DNA of 64,000 nt, taken from contig NZ_JAMOHY010000001.1 in NCBI RefSeq assembly GCF_024448695.1, positions 1-64,000 on the forward strand, read 5' to 3'. Below the pieces are notes generated by a model. The model was not told the DNA's origin, did not search any database, and worked only from the letters and a program-made list of their open reading frames with translations. The position numbers and the translations under genes are program-made. Every line of letters begins with the position of its first letter. The stretch's first letter is position 1. Shown piece after piece: positions 1 through 8,925 of the stretch. This DNA is from Stutzerimonas stutzeri (GTDB lineage Bacteria; Pseudomonadota; Gammaproteobacteria; Pseudomonadales; Pseudomonadaceae).

Positions 1-42
1 GAAATCGGCACTTCCGCCGTGCACCTCAATACGCAGCCGTAA
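1..42 (+). CDS. possible 3' end of an upstream gene (partial)
   Basis: Frame 1 is open from the left edge to a TAA at 40-42 and encodes only 13 residues. The bidirectional terminator at 177-210 would suit a plus-strand gene ending here and converging on the minus-strand DUF2383 gene. Too short to identify, and it may not be coding. Confidence 0.3.
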   Translation, partial: EIGTSAVHLNTQP

Positions 43-62
43 ACACCGAGGCAGGACCCGGC

Positions 63-95
63 GTAGGGTGGAAGACTGCGAAGCATCTTCCACGC
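63..95 (+). repeat. REP-like hairpin repeat, copy A
   Basis: Imperfect hairpin beginning GTAGGGTGGAAGA and ending TCTTCCACGC. It is nearly identical to the reverse complement of the copy at 6716-6748 (about two mismatches over 33 bases), so it belongs to a dispersed intergenic repeat family. Confidence 0.7.
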
Positions 96-176
96 GCCCC
101 TATCGAGCCAAACCGAGTGCGTGAAAGGCTTCGACCATCCCAACTGCAGAACATCTGCCAGTCCGGCGCTCAGTAA

Positions 177-210
177 CGAAAAACGCCAGCATCACGCTGG
201 CGTTTTCGTT
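177..210. terminator. bidirectional intrinsic terminator
   Basis: Stem AAACGCCAGC (181-190) and GCTGGCGTTT (196-205) with a 5-base loop. T-rich tails follow on both strands, so it can stop transcription from the left and from the minus-strand DUF2383 gene. Confidence 0.8.
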
Positions 211-227
211 CAGCCTGCAAAAACCGA

Positions 228-680
228 TCAGCTGCGTGCGCGCTCGGCGTCACGCAGCGCCTTGACCTGATCGTGATTGCGCTGCACACCCTGGAACTGG
301 CGCTGGATCACCACGCGGATCTCCGCTGGCAGGTCCTTGTCGAGCGCCTTGCGGTAGCTCTTCAGTGCAACGTCCTCACCGCGCTCGCACTCGTTGAGGA
401 TGGCTTCGTCATCCTTTCCGGTAATCATCGATTTCAGATCGACCCAGCGCCGATGCAGATCGCCAGCCATGCTGCCGCTGGTTTCCGGGTCGCCGCCCAG
501 CGAGCGCACCAGTTGCTGCAGTTCAGCCGCCGCGGTCGCGCAGTCTTGTGCGCGCTGGACCATGGTGGTTTTCAGCTGCGGGTTCTTGAGATCTTCGGCA
601 CATTCGCGAAAACCTTTCTCACCGTCCTTGCTGGTTTCGATGAGATCGTTGAGTACGGAAATCGTGTCTTGGGTATCCAT
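228..680 (-). CDS. PA2169-family four-helix-bundle protein (DUF2383)
   Basis: A 150-residue soluble protein starting MDTQDTISVLNDLIETSKDG. The sequence is mostly amphipathic helix and fits the DUF2383/PA2169 family of ferritin-like four-helix bundles, often considered stress-related; the molecular function is not known. It has no signal peptide or membrane segment. A purine-rich site (GAGGACT) lies just before the ATG. It stands alone, ending at a bidirectional terminator and with its 5' end about 110 bases from the histidine-kinase stop. Family call is from pattern recognition. Confidence 0.75.
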   Translation of the reverse strand: MDTQDTISVLNDLIETSKDGEKGFRECAEDLKNPQLKTTMVQRAQDCATAAAELQQLVRSLGGDPETSGSMAGDLHRRWVDLKSMITGKDDEAILNECERGEDVALKSYRKALDKDLPAEIRVVIQRQFQGVQRNHDQVKALRDAERARS

Positions 681-793
681 GAATGGAGTCCTCTCAGGGC
701 TTGATGAAAAGGCCGGATGAACACGGCCAACCTGATAAGTCGACTACGCCGCTTCGGCAAAGGTTCAGGCGACCTGCCCGATGGGGCGTCTGC

Positions 794-2149
794 CTAGAGA
801 GGAAACGCCAGGATAAAACGGGTGCCGGCGGCATCGCTTTCGACCCGGACTTCGCCACCATGCAGCTGCATGATCGAACGCACGATAGCCAGCCCCAGCC
901 CACCGGAATCACCCGGCTGCGCGCGTGAAGGATCGCAGCGATAGAAGCGGTCGAACAGCCGGGGCAAGTGTTCGACCGCTATTGCTTCGCCCTGATTGGT
1001 CACGCAAACCATGACCCGGTTACCGATGCATTCACTGCTGACACTGACCGCTGTACCCGCCTCGCCATAGCGCAGGGCATTGGCAATCAGGTTGGCCAGC
1101 GCCCGGCGCAGCAGATCGGGATCGGCCTGCACGTTGCCGCTGGCGTTGTTCTGCAGCCGCATGTCGCGCTCTTCGGCAAGCCCCTCGAAATAGTCACCGA
1201 GTTGCTCCACTGCCTCGGCCAGGTCAATCGTTTGCAGCTTGACCGCTGCGCCCGCCTGCTCGTTCCGGGCGAGAAAGAGCATGTTATTGATCATCCGCGC
1301 CAACCGTTCGTATTCCTCCTGATTGGAGGCCAGCAGGCTCTGGTAGTCCTCCAGTGAACGAACCCGACGCAAGGTCTGCTGGGTCTGCCCCATTAAATTG
1401 CCAAGCGGAGTCCGCATTTCATGGGCAAGGTCTTCGGAGAAACGCGACAACTGGGCAAAACCGGCTTCCAGGCGTTCCAGCATCTGGTTCAGTGCATCGC
1501 TCAACGCCTGCAGCTCACTCAGCTCGGCAGCTTCGTCGATACGCAGATGCAGATGCTGGACGTCGATGGCCAGCGCACGCCGGGTTAACTGACGCACCGG
1601 CCTCAGACCGCGCTGGCTCACCAGCCAGCCCAGCAGAAACGCCAGCAGCGCACCGGCGCCCAGCGCCAGCCAGAGTTTCAGGCGGTAGGCGCCCAGCATC
1701 TGCTCGCGCTCGCTCAGCAGCTTGCCAGCGATCAGGGTCAGGCCCTCCCGCGTGCCCTCGATACTCACCCAGGCAAGACGCGCTTGATCGGCAAGATCAT
1801 CGAGTTGTGGTTGTTCGCCAGCCGGCAACCGGGGGATCGCCAGCTGAACCGGGTTGATCTCGATCAGCGGCTGTCCGTTTGCCCCCAGCACCCACAGGAG
1901 GTTGTCACGATTGCCGAGCATATTGGCGTACAGCTGTGGCCGCTCACGCAGCGCATCGATGCTGGCGCTGTCATCAAGCAGCGCGCGCATGCGTTCCAGT
2001 CGTCCGAGCAGTGCCTGGTCGTCACGCCAGGCGATTTCGCGCTCAAGCGAGTGATACAGGTAAAAGCCGAGGGCGCCCAGCAACAGGGTGACGACCAGCG
2101 CAAACATCAGCGCCAGCCGCAGGCTCAACGAACGCGGCAAGAGGCTCAT
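794..2149 (-). CDS. sensor histidine kinase, CusS/CopS/HprS type
   Basis: Inner-membrane sensor kinase of 451 residues. TM1 spans about 11-31, a periplasmic domain 32-155, TM2 about 158-178, a HAMP segment 178-230, then the H-box with phospho-acceptor His243 ([10 protein letters not shown]), an N-box ([10 protein letters not shown]) and a G-box ([11 protein letters not shown]). The length and heavy-metal-sensor H-box fit the CusS/CopS/HprS group. The periplasmic and TM regions contain no cysteine (first is about Cys374) and only one histidine (His33), so neither a thiol-based sensor nor a rich metal site is evident. Its start overlaps the response-regulator stop by 4 bases, indicating one operon. 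Confidence 0.9.
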   Translation of the reverse strand: MSLLPRSLSLRLALMFALVVTLLLGALGFYLYHSLEREIAWRDDQALLGRLERMRALLDDSASIDALRERPQLYANMLGNRDNLLWVLGANGQPLIEINPVQLAIPRLPAGEQPQLDDLADQARLAWVSIEGTREGLTLIAGKLLSEREQMLGAYRLKLWLALGAGALLAFLLGWLVSQRGLRPVRQLTRRALAIDVQHLHLRIDEAAELSELQALSDALNQMLERLEAGFAQLSRFSEDLAHEMRTPLGNLMGQTQQTLRRVRSLEDYQSLLASNQEEYERLARMINNMLFLARNEQAGAAVKLQTIDLAEAVEQLGDYFEGLAEERDMRLQNNASGNVQADPDLLRRALANLIANALRYGEAGTAVSVSSECIGNRVMVCVTNQGEAIAVEHLPRLFDRFYRCDPSRAQPGDSGGLGLAIVRSIMQLHGGEVRVESDAAGTRFILAFPL

Positions 2150-2817
2150 TCCGGCACTTCCAGCAGGTAACCCATGCCACGCACGGTGTGGATCAGCTTG
2201 GGCTGGTAGGGGTCGTCCACCTTTGCGCGCAAACGGCGAATGGCGACATCGACGACGTTGGTGTCGCTGTCGAAGTTCATCTGCCAGACCTGGGAAGCGA
2301 TCTGCGCACGCGACAGCACCTCCCCCTCGCGACTGAGCAGCAGGTGCAACAGGGCGAACTCCTTGTTGGTGAGGGTCAGACGCTCGCCCCGCCGGGTAAC
2401 GCGACGGCGCAACAGGTCCAGTTCCAGGTCGGCGACCTTGAAATGCTCGACCTCACGCGGCGGGCCGCGCCGTAGCAGGGTGCGCACCCGCGCCAGCAGC
2501 TCGGCATAGGAGAACGGCTTGACCAGATAGTCGTCAGCACCCAGTTCGAGCCCCTTGACCCGGTCTTCCACGGCATCACGGGCGGTCAGGAACAACACCG
2601 GCGTCTGCGTTTTGCGCCGCACGATCTGCAGCAACTGCCAACCGTCGATGCCCGGCAGCATGACGTCGAGGATGATCAGGTCGAACTCGCTTTCCTGGAT
2701 CAGGTGCTGGCCATCGAGCCCATTGAGTGCGACTTCCACCAGATAGCCCGACTCGCTGAGCCCCTTGCGCAGGTAATCCGCCGTTTTGAATTCATCTTCC
2801 ACCACCAGTATGCGCAT
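2146..2817 (-). CDS. OmpR-family response regulator, CusR/CopR/HprR type
   Basis: A 223-residue transcription factor: receiver domain (about 1-115) with acidic pocket VEDE near 6-9 and phospho-acceptor Asp51 (ILDVMLPG), and a C-terminal winged-helix DNA-binding domain (about 125-221) ending [12 protein letters not shown]. It pairs with the downstream kinase through a 4-base overlap. It is divergent from the HbpS-like gene, and the palindrome CATTAC-N6-GTAATG at 2869-2886 lies between them, a likely binding site controlling both directions. Copper regulation (CopR) and oxidative or chlorine-stress regulation (HprR) cannot be separated on sequence alone. Confidence 0.9.
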   Translation of the reverse strand: MRILVVEDEFKTADYLRKGLSESGYLVEVALNGLDGQHLIQESEFDLIILDVMLPGIDGWQLLQIVRRKTQTPVLFLTARDAVEDRVKGLELGADDYLVKPFSYAELLARVRTLLRRGPPREVEHFKVADLELDLLRRRVTRRGERLTLTNKEFALLHLLLSREGEVLSRAQIASQVWQMNFDSDTNVVDVAIRRLRAKVDDPYQPKLIHTVRGMGYLLEVPE

Positions 2818-2868
2818 CGGCTTCCCCCGGTCAGGTGCATAGCCTATGGCCTGTCACCGCGTTTATTC

Positions 2869-2886
2869 CATTACAAACACGTAATG
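2869..2886. promoter_or_regulatory. palindromic CusR/CopR/HprR-type operator
   Basis: CATTACAAACACGTAATG: perfect 6-bp arms with a 6-base spacer, in the divergent promoter region. From memory, the E. coli HprR box is CATTACAAAATTGTAATG, which matches at 15 of 18 positions. It sits about 50 bases before the regulator start and about 75 before the HbpS-like gene. Confidence 0.7.
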
Positions 2887-2962
2887 CGCAAGCAATGGGT
2901 TTGACGGGGCCGCACCCGCAGGATGGCGCCACCTGCTCCACAGAGCCCCTTGAGGAAAAATA

Positions 2963-3457
2963 ATGCGCATTGTCCCCTTCTCGCTGATCGGCCTGGCACT
3001 TATCAGCAGCCAGGTCATGGCAACCACGCCGCAGCCCATCAGCCAGCAGAACGTCTCGCTGCAACTGGCCAACGCGCTGCTGGATGCAACACTCGCAGCC
3101 TGCCATGCCGAAGGCCGCACCGCAGTGGCCGCAGTGGTCGATCGTGGCGGCAATCTGGTTGCGCTGCAGCGCGACGATAACGTCGGCCCGCACAACACCC
3201 TCGCCGCGCAGCGCAAGGCCTACACCGCACTGTCGAGCAAGACCGCGACCCGCCAGTTTTCCGAGAACGCACGGGGCAACCCCGAAGCGGCCAACCTCAA
3301 CACCCTGCCGGAACTGCTGCTGCTCGGCGGCGGCGTGCCGCTGAAGCTGGGTGATGAGGTCATCGGTGCAATCGGCGTGGCCGGCGCCGGCGGCGCGCAG
3401 ACCGACGAAGCCTGCGCCATCGCAGCTATTGAACAACTGCTTCCTACAACCCACTGA
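2963..3457 (+). CDS. secreted HbpS/GlcG-family heme-binding-like protein
   Basis: A 164-residue protein with a clear signal peptide (residues 1-20, cleavage after VMA), so probably periplasmic. The rest is a single GlcG/HbpS domain (DUF336): helical start, AVVDRGGNLVALQRDD motif, and the glycine-rich stretch ending VIGAIGVAGAGG. Family members bind heme or corrinoid-like ligands; Streptomyces HbpS partners a sensor kinase. It is the first gene of a two-gene unit with the hydroxyisourate-hydrolase-like gene 17 bases downstream, divergent from the two-component system. Heme binding here is inferred, not shown. Confidence 0.85.
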   Translation: MRIVPFSLIGLALISSQVMATTPQPISQQNVSLQLANALLDATLAACHAEGRTAVAAVVDRGGNLVALQRDDNVGPHNTLAAQRKAYTALSSKTATRQFSENARGNPEAANLNTLPELLLLGGGVPLKLGDEVIGAIGVAGAGGAQTDEACAIAAIEQLLPTTH

Positions 3458-3474
3458 AACCCACGGAGAAACCC

Positions 3475-3885
3475 ATGAAAACTTTACGCAACCTGAGCGC
3501 AGGCGTGCTGCTGAGCGCCCTCTCCGGCCTGACCCTGGCCGCCGGCAACCCGTTGAGCGTGCATGTGCTGAATCTGGAAAACGGCCTGCCGTCGCCGGAT
3601 GTCCAGGTCACCCTGGAGAAGCAGAACGGCAACCAATGGACCGCGCTGAATGAAGGCGTGACCAACGAGCAGGGCCGCATCACCGCGCTGTATCCGAAGG
3701 GCAAGGACCTGGAGGCGGGTGTTTATCGCGTCACCTTCAAGACCGGTGACTGGTTTGCCGCCAATCAGGGCGAAACCTTCTTCCCTGAAGTGCCGGTAAT
3801 CTTCCAGGCTGACGGCGAAGTGGAGCACTACCACATCCCGCTGTTGCTCAGCCCCTACGGCTTTTCGACCTACCGCGGCAACTAA
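3475..3885 (+). CDS. hiuH: secreted transthyretin-like / 5-hydroxyisourate hydrolase-like protein
   Basis: A 136-residue protein with a signal peptide (cleavage near residue 23, LAAG) and a complete transthyretin-like fold: N-terminal motif LSVHVLNLENG with His30, central Arg68 (TNEQGRIT), and C-terminal HYHIPLLLSPYGFSTYRG with His118/His120. Hydroxyisourate hydrolase converts 5-hydroxyisourate to OHCU in urate breakdown. The C-terminal signature is YRGN instead of the usual YRGS, so the last residue of the active-site tetrad is changed. Periplasmic homologues such as E. coli HiuH (YedX) lie next to the hprRS two-component genes, as here. Confidence 0.85.
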   Translation: MKTLRNLSAGVLLSALSGLTLAAGNPLSVHVLNLENGLPSPDVQVTLEKQNGNQWTALNEGVTNEQGRITALYPKGKDLEAGVYRVTFKTGDWFAANQGETFFPEVPVIFQADGEVEHYHIPLLLSPYGFSTYRGN

Positions 3886-3891
3886 GCCACC

Positions 3892-4800
3892 TCAGCGCAC
3901 CTCCCAATAACCGGGTGCGTTGTAGACCGCTTTCAGGTAGTCGATAAAGAAGCGCACCTTGGCCGGCAGATAGCGCTGCTGCGGATAGACCGCCTGAATG
4001 TCGTAGGCCGGCAGCGCAAACTCATCCAGCACCGTCACCAGCTCGCCGCGCTTGAGCTCGGCCTGGATTTCCCAGGTCGAGCGCCAGCCGATCCCCAGCC
4101 CCTGCTTGACCCAGTCGAATAGCAACTCGCCATCGTTGCAGTCGAGGTTGCCCGCCACCCGCACCGCCACCTGCTTGCCATCGCGCAGAAACGTCCAGCC
4201 GCGCTGTTGGCCGCCCTGCAGGTTGAAGGCGAGGCAATTGTGCCGCGTCAGATCTTCCAGCACGCGGGGCACGCCCTGACGCTCAAAGTAATCCGGCGCA
4301 CCGCACACGACCCGGCGATTGGGAAACAGTTTGACCGCCACATAGTTGGGGTCGGTCACCTCGCCGATGCGGATACCCATGTCATAACCGTGGCGCACCA
4401 GATCAACCACGCTGTCGGTGAAGTTGAACGACAGCTGCAGATCGGGGAAGCGCGCCTGGAAGGCAGGCGCGTGCGGGCCGATATGCCGGCGACCGAATGC
4501 TGCGGGTGCCGAGATGACCAGATGCCCGCGCACCGAAGTGCGGTCCTGGCTGATGCTGGCGTCTGCCTCGTCGAAATCCTTGAGCAACCCGCGCGCACGC
4601 TCCAGGTACTGCTCGCCCAGGTCGGTCAGCGCCAAGCCCCGCGTAGAGCGGTGCATCAGCTTGACGCCCAGATGACGCTCCAGCGCATCGAGCCGGCGCC
4701 CCATCACGACCGGTGTTACGCCTTCCTTCAATGCGGCAGCCGCGAAGCTGCCGGCTTCGGCAACCAGTACGAAGCTGTGTACGGCTGTATAACGGCCCAT
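3892..4800 (-). CDS. LysR-family transcriptional regulator, divergent from gcl
   Basis: A 302-residue LysR regulator starting MGRYTAVHSFVLVAEAGSFA: winged HTH at about 1-60, then a type-2 periplasmic-binding-like effector domain of the CrgA/DmlR-like subgroup. The open frame extends to an upstream ATG at 4935, but that adds 45 non-family residues and would overlap gcl, so 4800 is chosen. It is divergent from gcl with 116 bases between starts, the classical layout for a regulator of the adjacent operon. Glyoxylate-gene control is inference; the inducer is unknown. Confidence 0.85.
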   Translation of the reverse strand: MGRYTAVHSFVLVAEAGSFAAAALKEGVTPVVMGRRLDALERHLGVKLMHRSTRGLALTDLGEQYLERARGLLKDFDEADASISQDRTSVRGHLVISAPAAFGRRHIGPHAPAFQARFPDLQLSFNFTDSVVDLVRHGYDMGIRIGEVTDPNYVAVKLFPNRRVVCGAPDYFERQGVPRVLEDLTRHNCLAFNLQGGQQRGWTFLRDGKQVAVRVAGNLDCNDGELLFDWVKQGLGIGWRSTWEIQAELKRGELVTVLDEFALPAYDIQAVYPQQRYLPAKVRFFIDYLKAVYNAPGYWEVR

Positions 4801-4916
4801 TCGATACTCCTGATATCGACAGAACTGAAGTTTCGGCCAATTCCACCTTTTGTTCCAGCCCTGCATGCTTGGGCCACGTATAAAAACTATCGAGTTAAAT
4901 GTAGGAGGAATGATCC

Positions 4917-6698
4917 ATGGCCCGAATGAGAGCAATCGATGCTGCCGTCGCGGTATTGCGCAAGGAAGGCATCGACACCGCCTTCGGCATCCCCGGTGCC
5001 GCGATCAACCCACTGTATTCCGCGCTGCGTGAAGACGGCGGCATCCGCCACATCCTCGCCCGCCACGTCGAAGGTGCCTCGCACATGGCCGAGGGTTACA
5101 CCCGCACCAAGGCCGGCAACATCGGCGTGTGTATCGGCACCTCCGGCCCCGCCGGCACCGACATGATCACCGGCCTCTACTCGGCCTGGGCCGACTCCAT
5201 CCCGATTCTTTGCATCACCGGCCAGGCGCCGCGTGCACGGCTGTACAAGGAAGACTTCCAGGCCGTGGATATCGAATCCATCGCCAAGCCGGTCACCAAG
5301 TGGGCCGTCACCGTGCGCGAGCCGGCACTGGTGCCGCGCGTGTTCCAGCAGGCCTTCCACGTGATGCGCTCCGGTCGTCCCGGCCCGGTATTGATCGACC
5401 TGCCGTTCGACGTGCAGATGGCCGAGATCGAATTCGATGTAGAAACCTACGAGCCGCTCTCCGTCTACAAGCCCACGGCCAGCCGTAAGCAGATCGAGAA
5501 AGCCATCGACATGCTCTGCGCTGCCGAACGCCCACTGATCGTCGCCGGTGGCGGTATCTATAACGCCGGCGCAGAAGCGCTGCTGGTGGAATTTGCCGAG
5601 ACCGTCGGCGTGCCGGTGATCCCGACGCTGATGGGCTGGGGTTCGATTCCCGATGACCATCCGCTGATGGCCGGCATGTGCGGCTTGCAGACCAGCCATC
5701 GCTACGGCAACGCCAACATGCTGGCTTCGGACTTCGTGCTCGGCATCGGCAACCGCTGGGCCAACCGTCACACCGGCTCGGTCGAGGTCTATACCAAGGA
5801 CCGCAAATTCGTACACGTGGATATCGAGCCGACCCAGATTGGCCGGGTGTTCTCGCCGGACTTCGGCATCACCTCCGACGCCGGCGCCGCGCTGAAGCTG
5901 TTCGTCGAAGTCGCCAGGGAACGCAAGGCCGCCGGCAAACTGCCGGATCGCAACGCCTGGGCCGCCGACTGCCAGGAGCGCAAGCGCACGATGCTGCGCA
6001 AGACCCACTTCGACAGCGTGCCGATGAAGCCGCAGCGCGTGTACCAGTGCATGAACAATGCCTTCGGTCGCGATGCCTGCTACGTCAGCACCATCGGTCT
6101 GTCGCAGATCGCTGCCGCGCAGTTCCTGCACGTGTACAAGCCGCGCCACTGGATCAACTGCGGCCAGGCCGGCCCGCTCGGCTGGACCATTCCGGCAGCG
6201 CTGGGCGTGGTCGCGGCGGACCCGACCCGCAAAGTCGTGGCGCTTTCGGGCGACTACGATTTCCAGTTCATGATCGAGGAGCTGGCGGTGGGTGCGCAGT
6301 TCAAGCTGCCCTACATCCACATCCTGGTGAACAACGCCTACCTGGGCCTGATTCGGCAGTCGCAGCGCGGTTTCGAGATGGATTACTGCGTGCAGCTGGG
6401 CTTCGAGAACATCAATGCCGACCAGAGCGGCATGGAAGGTTACGGCGTCGACCACGTCGCGGTCGTCGAAGGCCTGGGCTGCAAGGCGATCCGCGTGTTC
6501 AAGCAGGAAGACCTGCGCCCGGCCATCGAACAGGCCCAGGCCTGGATGGCCGAGCATCAGGTGCCGGTGGTAATCGAAGTGATCCTGGAGCGTGTGACCA
6601 ACATCGCCATGGGCACCGAGATCGACGCCATCAACGAGTTCGAAGCGCTGGCCGAAGGCCGGGAAGATGCACCGACGGCGGTCGCGCTGCTGGATTGA
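4917..6698 (+). CDS. gcl: glyoxylate carboligase (tartronate-semialdehyde synthase)
   Basis: A ThDP- and FAD-binding enzyme of 593 residues that condenses two glyoxylate molecules to tartronate semialdehyde plus CO2. The N-terminal PYR domain carries [14 protein letters not shown], where Val51 replaces the glutamate conserved in most ThDP enzymes, a hallmark of glyoxylate carboligase. The C-terminal PP domain has the GDYDFQF...NN ThDP/Mg motif near 440-475. Length equals the E. coli enzyme. A strong Shine-Dalgarno (TAGGAGGAA) precedes the ATG. It opens the gcl-hyi-glxR-ttuD-pyk cluster. Confidence 0.97.
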   Translation: MARMRAIDAAVAVLRKEGIDTAFGIPGAAINPLYSALREDGGIRHILARHVEGASHMAEGYTRTKAGNIGVCIGTSGPAGTDMITGLYSAWADSIPILCITGQAPRARLYKEDFQAVDIESIAKPVTKWAVTVREPALVPRVFQQAFHVMRSGRPGPVLIDLPFDVQMAEIEFDVETYEPLSVYKPTASRKQIEKAIDMLCAAERPLIVAGGGIYNAGAEALLVEFAETVGVPVIPTLMGWGSIPDDHPLMAGMCGLQTSHRYGNANMLASDFVLGIGNRWANRHTGSVEVYTKDRKFVHVDIEPTQIGRVFSPDFGITSDAGAALKLFVEVARERKAAGKLPDRNAWAADCQERKRTMLRKTHFDSVPMKPQRVYQCMNNAFGRDACYVSTIGLSQIAAAQFLHVYKPRHWINCGQAGPLGWTIPAALGVVAADPTRKVVALSGDYDFQFMIEELAVGAQFKLPYIHILVNNAYLGLIRQSQRGFEMDYCVQLGFENINADQSGMEGYGVDHVAVVEGLGCKAIRVFKQEDLRPAIEQAQAWMAEHQVPVVIEVILERVTNIAMGTEIDAINEFEALAEGREDAPTAVALLD

Positions 6699-6715
6699 GG
6701 CAACCGTAACCAAAC

Positions 6716-6748
6716 GCGTGGAAGACGCTTCGCGGTCTTCCACCCTAC
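6716..6748 (-). repeat. REP-like hairpin repeat, copy B (inverted)
   Basis: Reverse complement reads GTAGGGTGGAAGACC...GTCTTCCACGC, almost identical to copy A at 63-95. It abuts copy C head-to-head at 6748/6749. Confidence 0.75.
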
Positions 6749-6778
6749 GTAGGGTGGATATCGCGAAGCATATCCACC
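6749..6778 (+). repeat. REP-like hairpin repeat, copy C
   Basis: GTAGGGTGGATAT...ATATCCACC, forming a head-to-head doublet with copy B. The pair could form one long stem between gcl and hyi. Confidence 0.75.
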
Positions 6779-6787
6779 GCAACGCTA

Positions 6788-6811
6788 CACCGCAGCACCG
6801 CAGCACCGCAG
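6788..6811 (+). repeat. tandem CACCGCAG x3
   Basis: Three exact copies of the 8-mer CACCGCAG followed by the near-copy CACCCGCAG, lying between REP-like copies C and D. Confidence 0.8.
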
Positions 6812-6816
6812 CACCC

Positions 6817-6846
6817 GCAGGGTGGATGTCGCGCAGCACATCCACC
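6817..6846 (+). repeat. REP-like hairpin repeat, copy D
   Basis: GCAGGGTGGATGT...ACATCCACC, the third copy in the gcl-hyi spacer, about 35 bases before hyi. It may modulate or stabilise mRNA between gcl and the distal genes. Confidence 0.7.
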
Positions 6847-6879
6847 GAAATGATCCCTACAGATCACAAGGAGTAACCC

Positions 6880-7662
<783 letters not shown>

Positions 7663-7700
7663 ACCGACGCGAACCAGACGAATTAAGAGGAGAAAAGAAC

Positions 7701-8591
7701 ATGGCTAAAATCGGATTTATTGGCACCGGCATCATGGGCCTGCCCATGGCTCAGAACCTGCAGAAAGCCGGTCACGACATCTTCCTGTCCGAGCACCACG
7801 ACAAGGCGCCGGCCGTACTGGTAGAGGCCGGCGCAGTCGCCCTGGCTACGCCCAAGGACGTGGCTCAGGAAGCCGAATTCATCATCGTCATGGTGCCGGA
7901 TACCCCTCAGGTCGAAGACGTGCTGTTCCGCGAGAACGGCATCGCTGAAGGCGTCGGCGCGAACAAGATCGTGATCGACATGAGCTCGATCTCGCCTTCC
8001 GCCACCAAGCAGTTCGCCGAGAAGATCAACGCCACTGGCGCGCAGTACCTCGATGCCCCGGTTTCCGGCGGTGAAGTCGGCGCCAAGGCCGGCAGCCTGT
8101 CGATCATGGTCGGCGGCAGCGAAGAGAGCTTCGCCCGCGCCCTGCCGTTGTTCGAGGTAATGGGCAAGAACATCACCCGCGTCGGCGGCAATGGTGACGG
8201 CCAGACCGCCAAGGTCGCCAACCAGATCATCGTCGCACTGAACATTCAGGCAGTGGCCGAAGCCCTGCTGTTCGCCGCGAAGAACGGCGCCGATCCAGCC
8301 AAGGTGCGTGAAGCGTTGATGGGCGGCTTTGCCGGTTCGAAGATCCTCGAAGTGCACGGTGAGCGCATGATCAAGGGCACCTTCGATCCGGGCTTCCGCA
8401 TCAACCTGCACCAGAAGGACCTCAACCTGGCCCTGACCGGTGCCCGCGAGCTGGGCCTGAACCTGCCCAACACCGCCAATGCGCAGCAGGTGTTCAGCAC
8501 CTGCGCGTCGATTGGCGGCAGCGGCTGGGACCATTCGGCACTGATCAAGGGTCTGGAACACATGTCCAACTTCTCGATCCGCAAGAAGTAA
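7701..8591 (+). CDS. glxR: tartronate-semialdehyde reductase (2-hydroxy-3-oxopropionate reductase)
   Basis: A 296-residue beta-hydroxyacid dehydrogenase that reduces tartronate semialdehyde to D-glycerate with NAD(P)H. It has the N-terminal nucleotide fold IGFIGTGIMGLPMAQNL, substrate motif DAPVSGGEVGAKAGSL near 120, and the catalytic-lysine segment GDGQTAKVANQ near 170. An excellent Shine-Dalgarno (AGAGGAGAAA) lies before the ATG. It directly follows hyi and is separated from the glycerate kinase by a 334-base spacer. Confidence 0.95.
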   Translation: MAKIGFIGTGIMGLPMAQNLQKAGHDIFLSEHHDKAPAVLVEAGAVALATPKDVAQEAEFIIVMVPDTPQVEDVLFRENGIAEGVGANKIVIDMSSISPSATKQFAEKINATGAQYLDAPVSGGEVGAKAGSLSIMVGGSEESFARALPLFEVMGKNITRVGGNGDGQTAKVANQIIVALNIQAVAEALLFAAKNGADPAKVREALMGGFAGSKILEVHGERMIKGTFDPGFRINLHQKDLNLALTGARELGLNLPNTANAQQVFSTCASIGGSGWDHSALIKGLEHMSNFSIRKK

Positions 8592-8925
8592 AAGCTTCGA
8601 GCCAGCTGGCTGAACCTAGCCTGCGGTAGCCACCTTCACGGGACAGACAGACAGATCGGGTGGTGGCTCACCGCAACGCCAGGCGCCAGCAACGCTCAAA
8701 GGGTTGACCGCGAGACAGGCAGAACTGGAATCATCACGTCCCCCACGACTTGGGTTCTGCATATCTGGCGGTTCAACCGCCGTCTTCGGGCGGCGCCCCT
8801 TTCGACCCGTCCGGCAGAAGGAGTCACGGCCCGATTGCCGGGCAGGTCGATTCCAGACCTTAGCGCTTGCGCCAGCGAGAATTAAGGTCTGGAATCGGCG
8901 CCATTCCTCATACAAGGAGCCTCAC
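8592..8925. other. structured intergenic region between glxR and ttuD
   Basis: A 334-base spacer inside an otherwise tight cluster. It holds a 12-bp palindrome AGCCAGCTGGCT (8600-8611), GC hairpins around 8764-8795 (GGCGGTTCAACCGCC, then a CTTCGG-looped stem), and a 15-bp perfect inverted repeat at 8848-8897. I see no convincing gene, although both strands have short open frames. Confidence 0.6.
8848..8897. repeat. 15-bp perfect inverted repeat before ttuD
   Basis: CGATTCCAGACCTTA (8848-8862) is the exact reverse complement of TAAGGTCTGGAATCG (8883-8897), with a 20-base GC-rich centre. No T tract follows. It ends 28 bases before the ttuD ATG. Confidence 0.85.

Noticed and set aside
4801-4935. 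45-residue N-terminal extension of the LysR regulator
   Set aside because: Not family-like and would overlap the gcl start; the Met at 4800 fits the LysR HTH.
6788-6820. possible CRISPR-like repeat
   Set aside because: Only three 8-base tandem units without spacers; no cas genes.
4887-6845. 652-codon open frame antisense to gcl
   Set aside because: His/Gly/Val/Asp-rich composition typical of antisense frames in GC-rich coding DNA; gcl on the plus strand has full family motifs.
8616-8915. 99-codon minus-strand frame in the glxR-ttuD gap
   Set aside because: No ribosome site and spans the inverted repeat, giving a repetitive composition; not supported as a gene.
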